From: Theropithecus gelada
Taxonomy: Eukaryota > Chordata > Mammalia > Primates > Cercopithecidae
Length of the DNA stretch: 64,000 nucleotides
NCBI RefSeq assembly: GCF_003255815.1
Contig: NC_037668.1
Location: 17,978,207 to 18,042,206, forward strand
Direction: 5' to 3'
Every line of letters begins with the position of its first letter. Within the stretch, counting starts at the first letter, position 1. A program made the position numbers and the translations under genes. Shown here in pieces: positions 33,336 to 44,835 of the stretch. The notes below the pieces were generated by a model that had not been told where the DNA came from, made no database searches, and saw only the letters and a list, made by a program, of their open reading frames with translations.

Positions 33336-34352
33336 ATGGGGAAAAAGCAGGGCAGAAAAGCTGGAAATTCAAAAAATAAGAGCACATCTCCCCCGGCAAA
33401 GGAGCGCAGCTCATCGCCAGCAACGGATCAAAGCTGGACGGAGAATGACTTTGACGAGATGAGAGAAGAAGGCTTCAGTCCATCAAATTTCTCAGAGCTA
33501 AAGGAGGAATTACGTACCCAGCGCAAAGAAACTAAAAATCTTGAAAAAAAAGTGGAAGAATTGACGGCTAGAGTAATTAATGCAGAGAAGGTCATAAACG
33601 AAATGAAAGAGATGAAAACCATGACACGAGAAATACGTGACAAATGCACAAGCTTCAGTAACCGACTCGATCAACTGGAAGAAAGAGTATCAGCGATTGA
33701 GGATCAAATGAATGAAATGAAGCGAGAAGAGAAACCAAAAGAAAAAAGAAGAAAAAGAAATGAACAAAGCCTGCAAGAAGTATGGGATTATGTAAAAAGA
33801 CCAAATCTACGTCTGATTGGGGTGCCTGAAAGTGAGGGGGAAAATGGAACCAAGTTGGAAAACACTCTTCAGGATATCATCCAGGAGAACTTCCCCAACC
33901 TAGTAGGGCAGGCCAACATTCAAATCCAGGAAATACAGAGAACGCCACCAAGATACTCCTCGAGAAGAGCAACTCCAAGACACATAATTGCCAGATTCAC
34001 CAAAGTTGAAATGAAGGAAAAAATCTTAAGGGCAGCCAGAGAGAAAGGTCGGGTTACCCACAAAGGGAAGCCCATCAGACTCACAGCAGATCTCTCGGCA
34101 GAAACTCTACAAGCCAGAAGAGAGTGGGGGCCAATATTCAACATTCTTAAAGAAAAGAATTTTAAACCCAGAATTTCATATCCAGCCAAACTCAGTTTCA
34201 TAAGTGAAGGAGAAATAAAATCCTTTACAGATAAGCAAATGCTTAGAGATTTTGTCACCACTAGGCCTGCCTTACAAGAGACCCTGAAGGAAGCACTCAA
34301 CATGGAAAGGAACAACCGGTACCAGCCATTGCAAAAACATGCCAAAATGTAA
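33336..34352 (+). CDS. L1 ORF1 protein (RNA-binding chaperone)
   Basis: 338 residues, the expected L1 ORF1p length, with no stop. Order: a basic/Ser-rich head (about 1-50); a coiled coil (about 55-150) with NLEKKVEELTARV and RLDQLEERVSAIEDQMNEMK; the RNA-recognition domain (about 157-250) with YVKRPNLRLIGVPE; and the C-terminal domain with RREWGPIFNILKEKNF and RPALQETLKEALNMERNNRY. ORF1p forms trimers, coats L1 RNA in cytoplasmic particles and acts as a nucleic-acid chaperone. The coiled coil differs strongly from the human L1HS form while the C-terminal half is close, typical of the fast evolution of this region in L1PA lineages. It starts 10 bases after the ACCACAAAG leader end. Confidence 0.95.
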   Translation: MGKKQGRKAGNSKNKSTSPPAKERSSSPATDQSWTENDFDEMREEGFSPSNFSELKEELRTQRKETKNLEKKVEELTARVINAEKVINEMKEMKTMTREIRDKCTSFSNRLDQLEERVSAIEDQMNEMKREEKPKEKRRKRNEQSLQEVWDYVKRPNLRLIGVPESEGENGTKLENTLQDIIQENFPNLVGQANIQIQEIQRTPPRYSSRRATPRHIIARFTKVEMKEKILRAAREKGRVTHKGKPIRLTADLSAETLQARREWGPIFNILKEKNFKPRISYPAKLSFISEGEIKSFTDKQMLRDFVTTRPALQETLKEALNMERNNRYQPLQKHAKM

Positions 34353-34415
34353 AGACCATCGAGGCTAGGAAGAAACTGCATCAACTAACGAACAAAATAA
34401 CCAGTTAATATCATA

Positions 34416-37400
34416 ATGGCAGGATCAAGTTCACACATAACAATCTTAACCTTAAATGTAAATGGACTAAATGCTCCAATGAAAAGACACAGACTGGCAA
34501 ACTGGATAAAGAGTCAAGACCCATCAGTCTGCTGTATTCAGGAGACCCATCTCACACGCAGAGACATACATAGGCTCAAAATAAAGGGATGGAGGAAGAT
34601 TTACCAAGCAAATGGAGAACAAAAAAAAGCAGGGGTTGCAATCCTAGTCTCTGATAAAACAGACTTTAAACCATCAAAGATCAAAAGAGACAAAGAAGGC
34701 CATTACATAATGGTAAAGGGATCAATTCAACAGGAAGAGCTAACTATCCTAAATATATATGCACCCAATACAGGAGCACCCAGATTCATAAAGCAAGTCC
34801 TTAGAGACTTACAAAGAGACTTAGACTCCCATACAATAATAATGGGAGACTTCAACACTCCACTGTCAACATTAGACAGATCAACAAGACAGAAAGTTAA
34901 CAAGGATATCCAGGAATTGAACTCATCTCTGCAGCAAGCAGACCTAATAGACATCTATAGAACTCTCCACCCCAAGTCAACAGAATATACATTCTTCTCA
35001 GCACCACATCGTACTTACTCCAAAATTGACCATATAATTGGAAGTAAAGCACTCCTCAGCAAATGTACAAGAACAGAAATTATAACAAACTGTCTCTCAG
35101 ACCACAGTGCAATCAAACTAGAACTCAGGACTAAAAAACTCAATCAAAAACGCTCAACTACATGGAAACTGAACAACCTGCTCCTGAATGACTACTGGGT
35201 ACATAACGAAATGAAGGCAGAAATAAAGATGTTCTTTGAAACCAATGAGAACAAAGATACAACATACCAGAATCTCTGGGACACATTTAAAGCAGTGTGT
35301 AGAGGGAAATTTATAGCACTAAATGCCCACAAGAGAAAGCAGGAAAGATCAAAAATTGACACTCTAACATCGCAATTAAAAGAACTAGAGAAGCAAGAGC
35401 AAACACATTCCAAAGCTAGCAGAAGGCAAGAAATAACTAAGATCAGAGCAGAACTGAAGGAGATAGAGACACAAAAAACCCTCCAAAAAATCAATGAATC
35501 CAGGAGTTGGTTTTTTGAAAAGATCAACAAAATTGACAGACCACTAGCAAGACTAATAAAGAAGAAAAGAGAGAAGAATCAAATCGACGCAATTAAAAAT
35601 GATAAAGGGGATATCACCACCAACCCCACAGAAATACAAACTACCATCAGAGAATACTATAAACACCTCTACGCAAATAAACTGGAAAACCTAGAAGAAA
35701 TGGATAATTTCCTGGACACTTACACTCTTCCAAGACTAAACCAGGAAGAAGTTGAATCCCTGAATAGACCAATAGTAGGCTCTGAAATTGAGGCAATAAT
35801 TAATAGCCTACCAACCAAAAAAAGTCCAGGACCAGATGGATTCACAGCTGAATTCTACCAGAGGTATAAGGAGGAGTTGGTACCATTCCTTCTGAAACTA
35901 TTCCAATCAATAGAAAAAGAGGGAATCCTCCCTAACTCATTTTATGAGGCCAACATCATCCTGATACCAAAGCCTGGCAGAGACACAACAAAAAAAGAGA
36001 ATTTTAGACCAATATCCCTGATGAACATCGATGCAAAAATCCTCAATAAAATACTGGCAAACCGGATTCAACAACACATCAAAAAGCTTATCCACCATGA
36101 TCAAGTGGGCTTCATCCCTGGGATGCAAGGCTGGTTCAACATTCACAAATCAATAAACATAATCCAGCATATAAACAGAACCAAAGACAAGAACCACATG
36201 ATTATCTCAATAGATGCAGAAAAGGCTTTTGACAAAATTCAACAGCCCTTCATGCTAAAAACGCTCAATAAATTCGGTATTGATGGAACGTACCTCAAAA
36301 TAATAAGAGCTATTTATGACAAACCCACAGCCAATATCATACTGAATGGGCAAAAACTGGAAAAGTTCCCTTTGAAAACTGGCACAAGACAGGGATGCCC
36401 TCTCTCACCACTCCTATTCAACATAGGAGTGTTGGAAGTTCTGGCTAGGGCAATTAGGCAAGAGAAAGAAATCAGGGGTATTCAGTTAGGAAAAGAAGAA
36501 GTCAAATTGTCCCTCTTTGCAGATGACATGATTGTATATTTAGAAAACCCCATTGTCTCAGCCCAAAATCTCCTTAAGCTGATAAGCAACTTCAGCAAAG
36601 TCTCAGGATACAAAATTAATGTGCAAAAATCACAAGCATTCGTATACACCAGTAACAGACAAACACAGAGCCAAATCATGAATGAACTTCCATTCACAAT
36701 TGCTTCAAAGAGAATAAAATACCTAGGAATCCAACTTACAAGGGATGTAAAGGACCTCTTCAAGGAGAACTACAAACTACTGCTCAGTGAAATAAAAGAG
36801 GACACAAACAAATGGAAGAACATACCATGCTCATGGATAGGAAGAATCAATATCGTGAAAATGGCCATACTGCCCAAGGTAATTTATAGATTCAATGCCA
36901 TCCCCATCAAGCTACCAATGAGTTTCTTCACAGAATTGGAAAAAACTGCTTTAAAGTTCATATGGAACCAAAAAAGAGCCCGCATCTCCAAGACAATCCT
37001 AAGTCAAAAGAACAAAGCTGGAGGCATCACGCTACCTGACTTCAAACTATACTACAAGGCTACAGTAACCAAAACAGCATGGTACTGGTACCAAAACAGA
37101 GATATAGACCAATGGAACAGAACAGAGTCCTCAGAAATAATACCACACATCTACAGCCATCTGATCTTTGACAAACCTGAGAAAAACAAGAAATGGGGAA
37201 AGGATTCCCTATTTAATAAATGGTGCTGGGAAAATTGGCTAGCCATAAGTAGAAAGCTGAAACTGGATCCTTTCCTTACTCCTTATACGAAAATTAATTC
37301 AAGATGGATTAGAGACTTAAATGTTAGACCTAATACCATAAAAATCCTAGAGGAAAACCTAGGTAGTACCATTCAGGACATAGGCATGGGCAAAGACTTC

Positions 37401-38246
37401 ATGTCTAAAACACCAAAAGCAACGGCAGCAAAAGCTAAAATTGACAAATGGGATCTCATTAAACTAAAGAGCTTCTGCACAGCAAAATAAACTACCATCA
37501 GAGTGAACAGGCAACCTACAGAATGGGAGAAAATTTTTGCAATCTACTCATCTGACAAAGGGCTAATATCCAGAACCTACAAAGAACTCAAACAAATTTA
37601 CAAGAAAAAAACAAACAACCCCATCAAAAAGTGGGCAAAGGATATGAACAGACATTTCTCAAAAGAAGACATTCATACAGCCAACAGACATATGAAAAAA
37701 TGCTCATCATCACTTGCCATCAGAGAAATGCAAATCAAAACCACAATGAGATACCATCTCACACCAGTTAGAATGGCGATCATTAAAAAGTCAGGAAACA
37801 ACAGGTGCTGGAGAGGATGTGGAGAAATAGGAACACTTTTACACTGTTGGTGGGATTGTAAACTAGTTCAACCATTATGGAAAACAGTATGGCGATTCCT
37901 CAAGGATCTAGAACTAGATGTACCATATGACCCAGCCATCCCATTACTGGGGATATACCCAAAGGATTATAAATTATGCTGCTATAAAGACACATGCACA
38001 CGTATGTTTATTGCAGCACTATTCACAATAGCAAAGACTTGGAATCAACCCAAATGTCCATCAGTGACAGATTGGATTAAGAAAATGTGGCACATATACA
38101 CCATGGAATACTATGCAGCCATAAAAAAGGATGAGTTTGCGTCCTTTGTAGGGACATGGATGCAGCTGGAAACCATCATTCTTAGCAAACTATCACAAGA
38201 ACAGCAAACCAAACACCGCATGTTCTCACTCATTGGTGGGAACTGA
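34416..38246 (+). pseudogene. L1 ORF2 (endonuclease/reverse transcriptase) with one nonsense codon
   Basis: The frame is open for 1024 codons, then TAA at 37488-37490, then open again in the same frame to 38246. Endonuclease (about 1-240): N14 in TLNVNGLN, E43 in IQETH, D145 in MGDFN and the SDH triad are present. Reverse transcriptase (about 500-775): FADD is present, its two Asp at codons 703-704. This is one later than in human L1HS because of an extra Gly codon at 671 (NIGVLEVLA). The Cys-rich C-terminus (CWRGCG, HCWWDC) lies after the stop. The stop fits a single G-to-T change of GAA. A truncated protein would keep both catalytic domains but lose the C-terminal segment needed for efficient retrotransposition, so the copy is probably inactive. 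Confidence 0.93.
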
Positions 38247-38454
38247 ACAATGAGATCACTTGGACTCAGGAAGGGGAACATCACACACTGGGGCCTATCA
38301 TGGGGAGGGAGGAGGGGGGAGGGATTGCATTGGGAGTTATACCTGATGTAAATGACGAGTTGATGGGTGCAGCAGACCAACATGGCACAAGTATACATAT
38401 GTAACAAACCTGCACGTTATGCACATGTACCCTACAACTTAAAGTATAATAATA

Positions 38455-38534
38455 ATAAATAAATTAAAAAAAATAAAAAAAATAAAAATAAAAATAAAAA
38501 TAAAAATAAAAATAAAAATAAATAAAAAAAAAAA
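38455..38534 (+). repeat. A-rich tail microsatellite of the L1
   Basis: Runs of AAAAAT and AAATA units, the L1 poly(A) tail grown by slippage. Confidence 0.9.
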
Positions 38535-38548
38535 TAAAAAGCTTCTGC

Positions 38549-38689
38549 ACAGCAAAGGAACAATCAATGAAGTGAAGAGACAACCCACAGAATGGGAGAA
38601 TATATTTGCAAACTATGCATCTGACAAGAGATTAGTGACAATATATAAGGAACTCAAACAACTCTATAGGGAAAAAGTCTAATAATCTG
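38549..38689 (+). mobile_element. Older host L1, part 2
   Basis: Continues exactly from 32292 with ACAGCAAAGG, so both parts were one L1 before the insertion. Interrupted again by an Alu. Confidence 0.85.
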
Positions 38690-38993
38690 ATTTTATTTCA
38701 TTTATTTATTTTTTATTTTTGTCTTGCTCTGTCACCCAGGCTGGAGTGCAGTGTCACGATCTAGGCTCATTGCAACCTCGGCCTCCTGGCTTCAAGTGAT
38801 TCTCCTGCCTTAGCCTCCCCAATAGCTGGGATTATAGGCCCATGCCAACATACCCAGCTAACTTTTGTATTTTTAGTAGAGATAGGATTTCACCATATTG
38901 GCCAGGCTGGTCTCAAACTCCTGACCTCAGGTGATCCACCTGCCTGTGCCTCCCAAAGTGCTAGGATTACAGGAGTGAGCCACCATGCCTGGC
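38690..38993 (-). mobile_element. Alu, antisense, inside the host L1
   Basis: Antisense Alu flanked by perfect CTAATAATCTG (38679-38689 and 38994-39004). The host L1 continues on the other side. Confidence 0.93.
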
Positions 38994-39645
38994 CTAATAA
39001 TCTGTTTTTAAAAATGGGCAAAAGACCTGAATAGGCATTTCTCAAAAGAGGATACACAAATGTCAAACAGGCAAATGAAACGGTACTACTCATCAGTGCT
39101 TGTTAGAGAAATGCAAATTAAAAATGCAATGAGGTATAATCTCACCCCAGTAAAAATGACTTTTATCCAAAAGACAGGCAATAATGAATGCTGGAGAGGA
39201 TGTGGAGAAAAGGGAACGCTACTGTTGGGAATGTAAATTAGTACAGCCACTATGGAGAACAATATGGAGGTTCCTCAGAAAACTAAAGATATGACTACCA
39301 TACGATCCAGCAATCCGACTGCTAGGTATTTCTCCAATGGAAATGAAATCAGCATGCTGAAGATATACTGGTGCTTTTATATTTATTGCAGTACTAATCA
39401 CAATAGCCAAAAATTGGAAGCAACCTAAGTGTCCATCAACAGATGAATGGATAAAGAAAATGTGGTACATATATACAATGGAGTATTATTCAGCCATAAA
39501 AAGAATGAGATCCTGTCATTTACAACAACATGGATGGAACTGGAAGACGTTATGTTAAGTGAAATAAGCCAGGCACAGCAAGACAAACTTCTCATGTTTT
39601 CACCATTTGTGGAATGTAAAAATTCAAGCAATTGAATTCACGGAC
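38994..39645 (+). mobile_element. Older host L1, part 3 (3-prime end)
   Basis: End of ORF2 and start of 3-prime UTR of the host L1, fading out near 39645 without a clear A-tail. ORF2 is broken. Confidence 0.8.
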
Positions 39646-39649
39646 ATTT

Positions 39650-40085
39650 TATATACCATTAGATGTAAAAGAAGAGAAGACTTGCTTTTGGAAATGGAAG
39701 AGTAGGTTACTTTATACAAAATTTCCACAGAGAATAACGTAAAAGCTAGAAAAGACAAAATAAAATACCTGTCTAAATATGTTATCAACCTATCAATTCA
39801 GTGAAGATTTTTGGAACCAAATTCTAAAAAGCAGAGAAGCCAAAAGACAGCCTAGAATGTAACACAACTTTTCTCTTGACATATTTGCCATTTCTGAAAA
39901 GCTGTAGCTGGAAGTTGAGAATGTGAGTACATCTTTCAGAAAATTCATCGGGGTCAGGGAGGAGGGAGGACAAAAATTAGAACTCAGAGCTGTCAAGACG
40001 GAGGGGTTCTGGTAAACACTCCAGGATTTGGTTGGAGCCAGAAGGGCTATAAAGTATGAATGAGGAGAATCAGAAATAGAGCATC
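39650..40085. other. Spacer
   Basis: No gene or clear repeat recognised. Confidence 0.5.
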
Positions 40086-40087
40086 CT

Positions 40088-40418
40088 GGCAGGGTGCAGT
40101 AGCTTATGCCTGTAATCCCAGCACTTTGGAGGCAAAGGTGAGAGGGTCACTTGAGCACGGGAGTTGGAGTCTAGCAACATGGTGAAACCCCGTTTCTACT
40201 AAAAACACAAGAATTAGCTGCAAAAATTAGCCGGGTGTGGTGATGCGTCCCTGTGGTCCCAGCTACTTGGGAGGCTGAGGCAGGAGAATCATTTGAGCCT
40301 GGGAGGTGGAGGTTACAGTGAGCCGAGATCACACCACTGCACTCCAGCCTGGGTGACAGAGCAAGACTCTGTCTCAAAATAAATAAATAAATTAATTAAT
40401 TAAAAAAAAATCCTGCAA
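40088..40418 (+). mobile_element. Alu, plus strand, full length
   Basis: Complete Alu with a mixed A-tail (AAATAAATAAATT). It has a small internal duplication (AATTAGCTGCAAAAATTAGC) at 40210-40230. Flanked by short ATCCTG repeats. Confidence 0.92.
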
Positions 40419-40619
40419 TTCTGCAAAGAGACTGAAGCCAGCCTTTGAATGATCTTAGTCCCTGATCAGATTAATATTACCTGGGAGTGTTAGTGCTCCT
40501 AGCCTAGATACTTGCTAGAAAGAAAACAAAATCAACATTTAGAGACTAAATGACTTCTATAAATTTTTCACATAGAGCTTTATAATTAATGAAAAAAATA
40601 ACCAAATATGTTTTTTAAA

Positions 40620-41130
40620 ATTTGACTATGAAAAATAAGACAAAACAAGCAATGCAAACAGACCACAGGATATCTAGCTAGTATAGTTATGAGATACAGA
40701 TTTGAAAATATCTGTGATTTGTATGCTGAATAAATTAAAAGGCAAGGTGAAAAACTTGCACAGAGATCTAGAAATTCTAAAGGTAACAACATGGAAGTCT
40801 AGACCTGAAAAATTAATAACCAAAATTAAGAACTGGGTAGAGAGGTTAAATAACAGACTGAGCACTACAGAAGAGATAATTAGCAGCTGTTAGATTGGAC
40901 AGAAGAAAATATTGAAGCAAGGGAAGACAAACACTGGAAAATACAAAAAAAGCATACAAAATATATATGGACTATAGTGAAAGGTCTAATATCTAGATAA
41001 TAATACTTGGAATCCCAGAAGAAGAGAGACAATAGAAATAAGCAGTATATGAAGAGATAATCCCTCTGAATTTTGACAAACTGACAAAAGATATCAAACC
41101 ACAGGTTCAAGAATGATTAGGCATCCCATG
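40620..41130 (+). mobile_element. Ancient L1/HAL1-like ORF1 region
   Basis: A-rich sequence with L1 ORF1-like order (GAATCCCAGAAGAAGAGAG followed by ATTTTGACAAACTGACAAAA). Frames are broken. It resembles the region at 54170-55200. Confidence 0.5.
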
Positions 41131-41384
41131 CACAAATTTCTTCTACTATTAGTGCTTGGGGATCCACCTGAGGCCTGGTATTTCTTGTATTCCTTCTTGT
41201 CAAGCTCTGAACTCCTTCCTGGTGAGATGCTGAAATCTTGATTTGGCCTCTCAGCTTCTTAGCCACCGCTTTCACTTTCAGCATTCACAAATGGCTGCAT
41301 GTCCCAAATACCTGGCCCACCCTGCTTGAATCCCCTCTGTTTCCAGGTCTTGCCACCAATCTCTCTTCACTGCCTTAGAATAGG

Positions 41385-41570
41385 CTTGTGAGATAAAATA
41401 TAAGATGCCCAGTTAAATTTAAACAAAAGATAAACAACAAATACATTTTTAGTGTAAGCATATACTATATAGTATTGGAGATTTATACTAAAAAGCTATT
41501 GTTTATCTGAAATTTACATTTATTTGGGTGTCTTGTATGTTTATTTGCTAAATCCAGCAATCTACCTTAG
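41385..41570. mobile_element. Palindromic MITE-like element
   Basis: The left half (AGATGCCCAGTTAAATTTAA, then AGATAAACAACAAATAC) is an imperfect reverse complement of the right half (GCTATTGTTTATCTGAAATT). I recognise this as a common old hairpin-type mammalian repeat, but cannot name it. Confidence 0.6.
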
Positions 41571-41679
41571 TGCCTCTTCTGTGCCTTCAAAGGAGTTTAG
41601 AAACGTATTGTCCACATTTTTTAGCTGTTCTTATTGGGAAGCTAAAACAACCTAGTTGGCTGTTGCTGGGAGAGAAATT

Positions 41680-42335
41680 GCTGAGTTTTAAAAGATAACT
41701 TAATTGAAGTATTACGTGCATAAAGCACACAATCATTGTATACAGCTTGATGCTTTTTTCAAAAAGGTAACACACTTATGTAACAACACCCAGATCAAGA
41801 AAGAAATGATTACCAGCATCTTAGAAGCTCTCCTTGCTCCCCTTTCAAATTACCATGATTCCCATCCACACCAAAGGTAACTGTTATCCTGATTTTTAAC
41901 AGTATGGCTTAATTTTGCTTGTTTTCGAACTTTATAGAAATGAAACCATATGCTAAGTGCTCTTTTGCACCTGGTTTCTTTTTTCAGCATTATGTTTATG
42001 AGACTCATCCATAGTATTGTGTGAAGTTATAGTTTGTCAATTATTATAGTGATATAGTGTTTAATTGGGTAAGCATTCCACACTTAATTATCTGATTAAA
42101 GGACATTTGGTCAGGTTTCAGTTTTTTATATATTACAAGTAGTTCTGCCATGACCGTTCTCATATATGCCTTTGGTACACATACGTGTGGATTTCGGAGG
42201 ATTATATTGTGGAATAGGTCACAAGTTGTGCATATGCTCAGTTTTAGTAGACACTACCAAGTAGTTTTGTAAAGAGTCTGTATGAGAGTTATTGCTCTGT
42301 ATTCTTGGAAATCCTTGGCATCATTTGTGTCATCA
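41680..42335 (-). mobile_element. Ancient L1-like sequence, antisense
   Basis: Phrases such as TTTTTTCAGCATTATGTTTA and GAGACTCATCCATAGTATTG are typical of old LINE-derived repeats read in antisense. The family is not certain. Confidence 0.4.
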
Positions 42336-42339
42336 TGTT

Positions 42340-42600
42340 ACCCATTCTTAGTGTTTGTCTCAATGGCAGCCAGAATCTGCCTTGTGTCCGTGATGGGTCT
42401 TGGGCAGGAGAGAGGTGGTGTAGGCTGTTCTCATTGAGAAAGTACTCTTATTAGCCAACTCCCTTCAGTCCTACATAGACTATCTTGGGTTATCTTACTA
42501 TTTACTCCCACAGTCCACATTTTGTAGTAATTTCTTGCATAACTGGCTGCTTTAGCCATGAGTTTATTACCTCCATGAGCATAGAGACTAAAATTGTTTT
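42340..42600. other. Spacer
   Basis: Nothing recognised. Confidence 0.4.
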
Positions 42601-42604
42601 GTTT

Positions 42605-42943
42605 ATCTGCAATAGTTTAAATGTTCCCTCCAATACTCATGTTGAAATTTGGTTGCCATTGTAACAGTGTTGAAAATTTGGGCCTTTCAGAGGTGATTGG
42701 GCCATGAGGGCTCCACCGTCATGAGTGGATTGGTGCCATTGTCATGGGAGTGGGCTAGTTGTTGCAGGAGTGGGTTCCTGATAAAGGAATAAATTCAGTC
42801 CTTATTTTCTCTCTGTCTTATATATTCACTTGGCCTTCTGCTTTCTGCCACAGAATAACCCTTACCAGATACTAGCTCCATGCTCTTGGACTTCCCAGCC
42901 TCCAGAACTGTAAGCCAAATAAACTATTGTGTTTAAATTATCC
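42605..42943 (+). mobile_element. MaLR LTR (MST/MLT1 type), part 1
   Basis: Contains GAGGTGATTGGGCCATGAGG, GTGGGTTCCTGATAAAGGAA and CCAAATAAACTATTGTGTTT (polyadenylation region), all typical of ERVL-MaLR LTRs. Interrupted by an L1 end; the last bases continue at about 43225. Confidence 0.75.
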
Positions 42944-43220
42944 AGTCTTTTTTTTTTTTTTCCTAACTTTTATTTTAGGTTTAGGAGTACATGTGCAGGA
43001 TTGTTATATAGGCAGATTGCATGTTGTGGGGGTTTGGTATACAGATTATTTAGTCACCCAAGTAATAAGTGTAGTAGCTGAGAGGTACTTTTTTTGATTC
43101 TCTCTCTTCTCCCAGTCTCCATCCTCAAGTGGGCTCTTGTGTCTGTTGTTGCCCTCTTTGTATCCATGTGTTCTCATTGTTTAGCTCCCACTTACAAGTG
43201 AGACACACAAAAAATTAACT
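42944..43220 (-). mobile_element. L1 3-prime UTR, antisense, inside the LTR
   Basis: A T-run followed by antisense L1 3-prime UTR (GGAGTACATGTGCAGGATTG, and TCATTGTTTAGCTCCCACTT near the end). Diverged flanking repeats AAATTATCCAG and AAATTAACTAG may be its target-site duplication. Confidence 0.78.
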
Positions 43221-43224
43221 AGGG

Positions 43225-43262
43225 CTTGGTACTCTGTCATGGCAGCAAAAAATAGACTAAGA
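43225..43262 (+). mobile_element. MaLR LTR, end
   Basis: GCAGCAAAAAATAGACTAAG is the usual MaLR LTR terminus and completes the LTR cut at 42943. Confidence 0.65.
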
Positions 43263-43264
43263 AA

Positions 43265-44635
43265 TCACTTAATAATTTCTGGCATAAATTTGGCACTCAA
43301 TAAGTAACTATCAATGAACAAATGGATGATATTTTGTTGTGAATCCCCCCTAAAATTTTTTAGAAATATATTTACTATTTAAAGCAGCTGCCCCCTTACG
43401 TTGATGATATTTAAGATGACAAAGGTGGTGATATTGACAAAAACCCTGTGTCTAGGTGCCATCTTATGATGTGGTTGTGGGATTAGAGTGTTTAATTGGC
43501 AATCTTAACCATAGAAATGTCCATTTTCCTTTATATCTTCCTTTTTTTTTTTTTGCTCCACTAGCAAAACACTAACAATTAGTATGAGTGTCTCCCATGT
43601 ATGGTCCACTGTACATTACTGGAGAGAAGCTTCTGAAGGGACTCATGGCAACCAATTGACCAATCAGCATATCTTCTCCTTGGCTCTGTACTCAGGTCTG
43701 TGCTAGAGCTGGGTGACAGAAACAGTTTAGTGGGTCTTGATTTCTGCCCTCAGTGAGCTTTGATTAATTGGAGACAGTAAATTTTTATTTAATTAAAATT
43801 AAAAGGGAGGAAGGTTTTCAAGGCCCAAGGATAGCATGAGTTTGTACCTGAAGGCAGTAGGATGAAAGGTGTGCTCTGGTACCAATAAGCAGGGGTGTCA
43901 ATAATAGTATATGGGTGGCAGGATATGTGGGGGTGATTATTAATCTATTCTTTCTATATTCCCATAGTTTCTAAATTATTTTTACAATTTTAAAGTTGAT
44001 TGAAAAAGAATCCTAAATGGTTACTGTTGCAGTATGGAAGGTTTTTTTTTTTATTTTGGTTGGAGTAAGCTCATATGCAGAATGGCCACCCAACCAGTTA
44101 TTTCTCTAGTTCAGGAGATAGGCAAAGGCCAGTCTGTGGCATGTGCAGTGGCATAGGGAGGAGCAGATAGCTGTATCACACGCAGAGTCACTCTGTTATC
44201 AGAATCTCAGTCCAATCTGGGTCTGGAATTTTCTCTACATAGACTCTTCTCAGTTTGACACTAGGGAAAGTTGTCTTTATTTCCCTGTTGGTACTTGAGC
44301 CATTTCCCCAACATTTTCCTGAGTCATAGGCCCTCTGATGGCCAGAGGATTAAGCTTGGAAAGGAAGCAGATATTCTGGTTGGATCTTGAGGGCTGTGGG
44401 TGTTCTAAAAATGTATTCTCAGCTCTCACCTGTTCTTGGACTCTGGCAAGCAAGAAAAGCAACAAGGGTAATGGCCTTCAGCTATGGCCTCCTGTGGTGG
44501 GTATGATTGTTGAGTAAGTCCAAATGGAAACAAGACATTGGTTCAACTTCCTAGTCTAGACTTTCTGGCAACCCAGATTCGCTTTTCACAGCAAAACACC
44601 AGCAGCAAGAACAACAAATAATTATACAGGCTTCA
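43265..44635. other. Spacer
   Basis: AT-rich, with T-runs at 43542 and 44041. No gene recognised. Confidence 0.5.
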
Positions 44636-44639
44636 TTTT

Positions 44640-44835
44640 AGGACAGTCTCTGCTGTAAGCATGTTACATATATTAACCCATTTAACTCACAACAACTCTT
44701 CAAGGAAGACATTATTATTATCTTTTCCATTTTACAGATGAGTAATCTCAGGCTCAGAGAGGTTCACACAGCTACTAAGTGGCAGGACTGGAATTCAAAC
44801 CCAAGAAGTTCAAAGTCTGTGCTCTTAACCACCAG
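44640..44835 (-). mobile_element. MIR, antisense
   Basis: CATTTTACAGATGAGTAATC, then AGGCTCAGAGAGGTTCACAC and GTGCTCTTAACCACC give a clear antisense MIR. Confidence 0.88.

Larger units (their letters stand above)
32293..38534 (+). mobile_element. Full-length L1PA-type LINE-1
   Basis: A 6.24-kb L1 with complete 5-prime UTR (starts GGAGGGCGGAGCAAGATGGC), ORF1, 63-bp spacer, ORF2, 3-prime UTR and an A-rich tail (38455-38534). It is flanked by a 13-14 bp target-site duplication. ORF1 is open over its whole length and ORF2 has one nonsense codon, so the insertion is young. The 5-prime UTR and ORF1 coiled coil are of an older L1PA style than human L1HS. A young copy with these traits points to an Old World monkey lineage (inference). 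Confidence 0.95.

Noticed and set aside
34727..36763. Minus-strand frames inside the L1
   Set aside because: Antisense shadows of ORF2.
33336..38246. Could the open L1 frames be a domesticated host gene
   Set aside because: Complete element with promoter, tail and target-site duplication; this is an ordinary young transposon.
38455..38540. Regular A-rich units that look like a short repeat array
   Set aside because: They are the L1 poly(A) tail grown by slippage, without spacers; not a CRISPR-like array.
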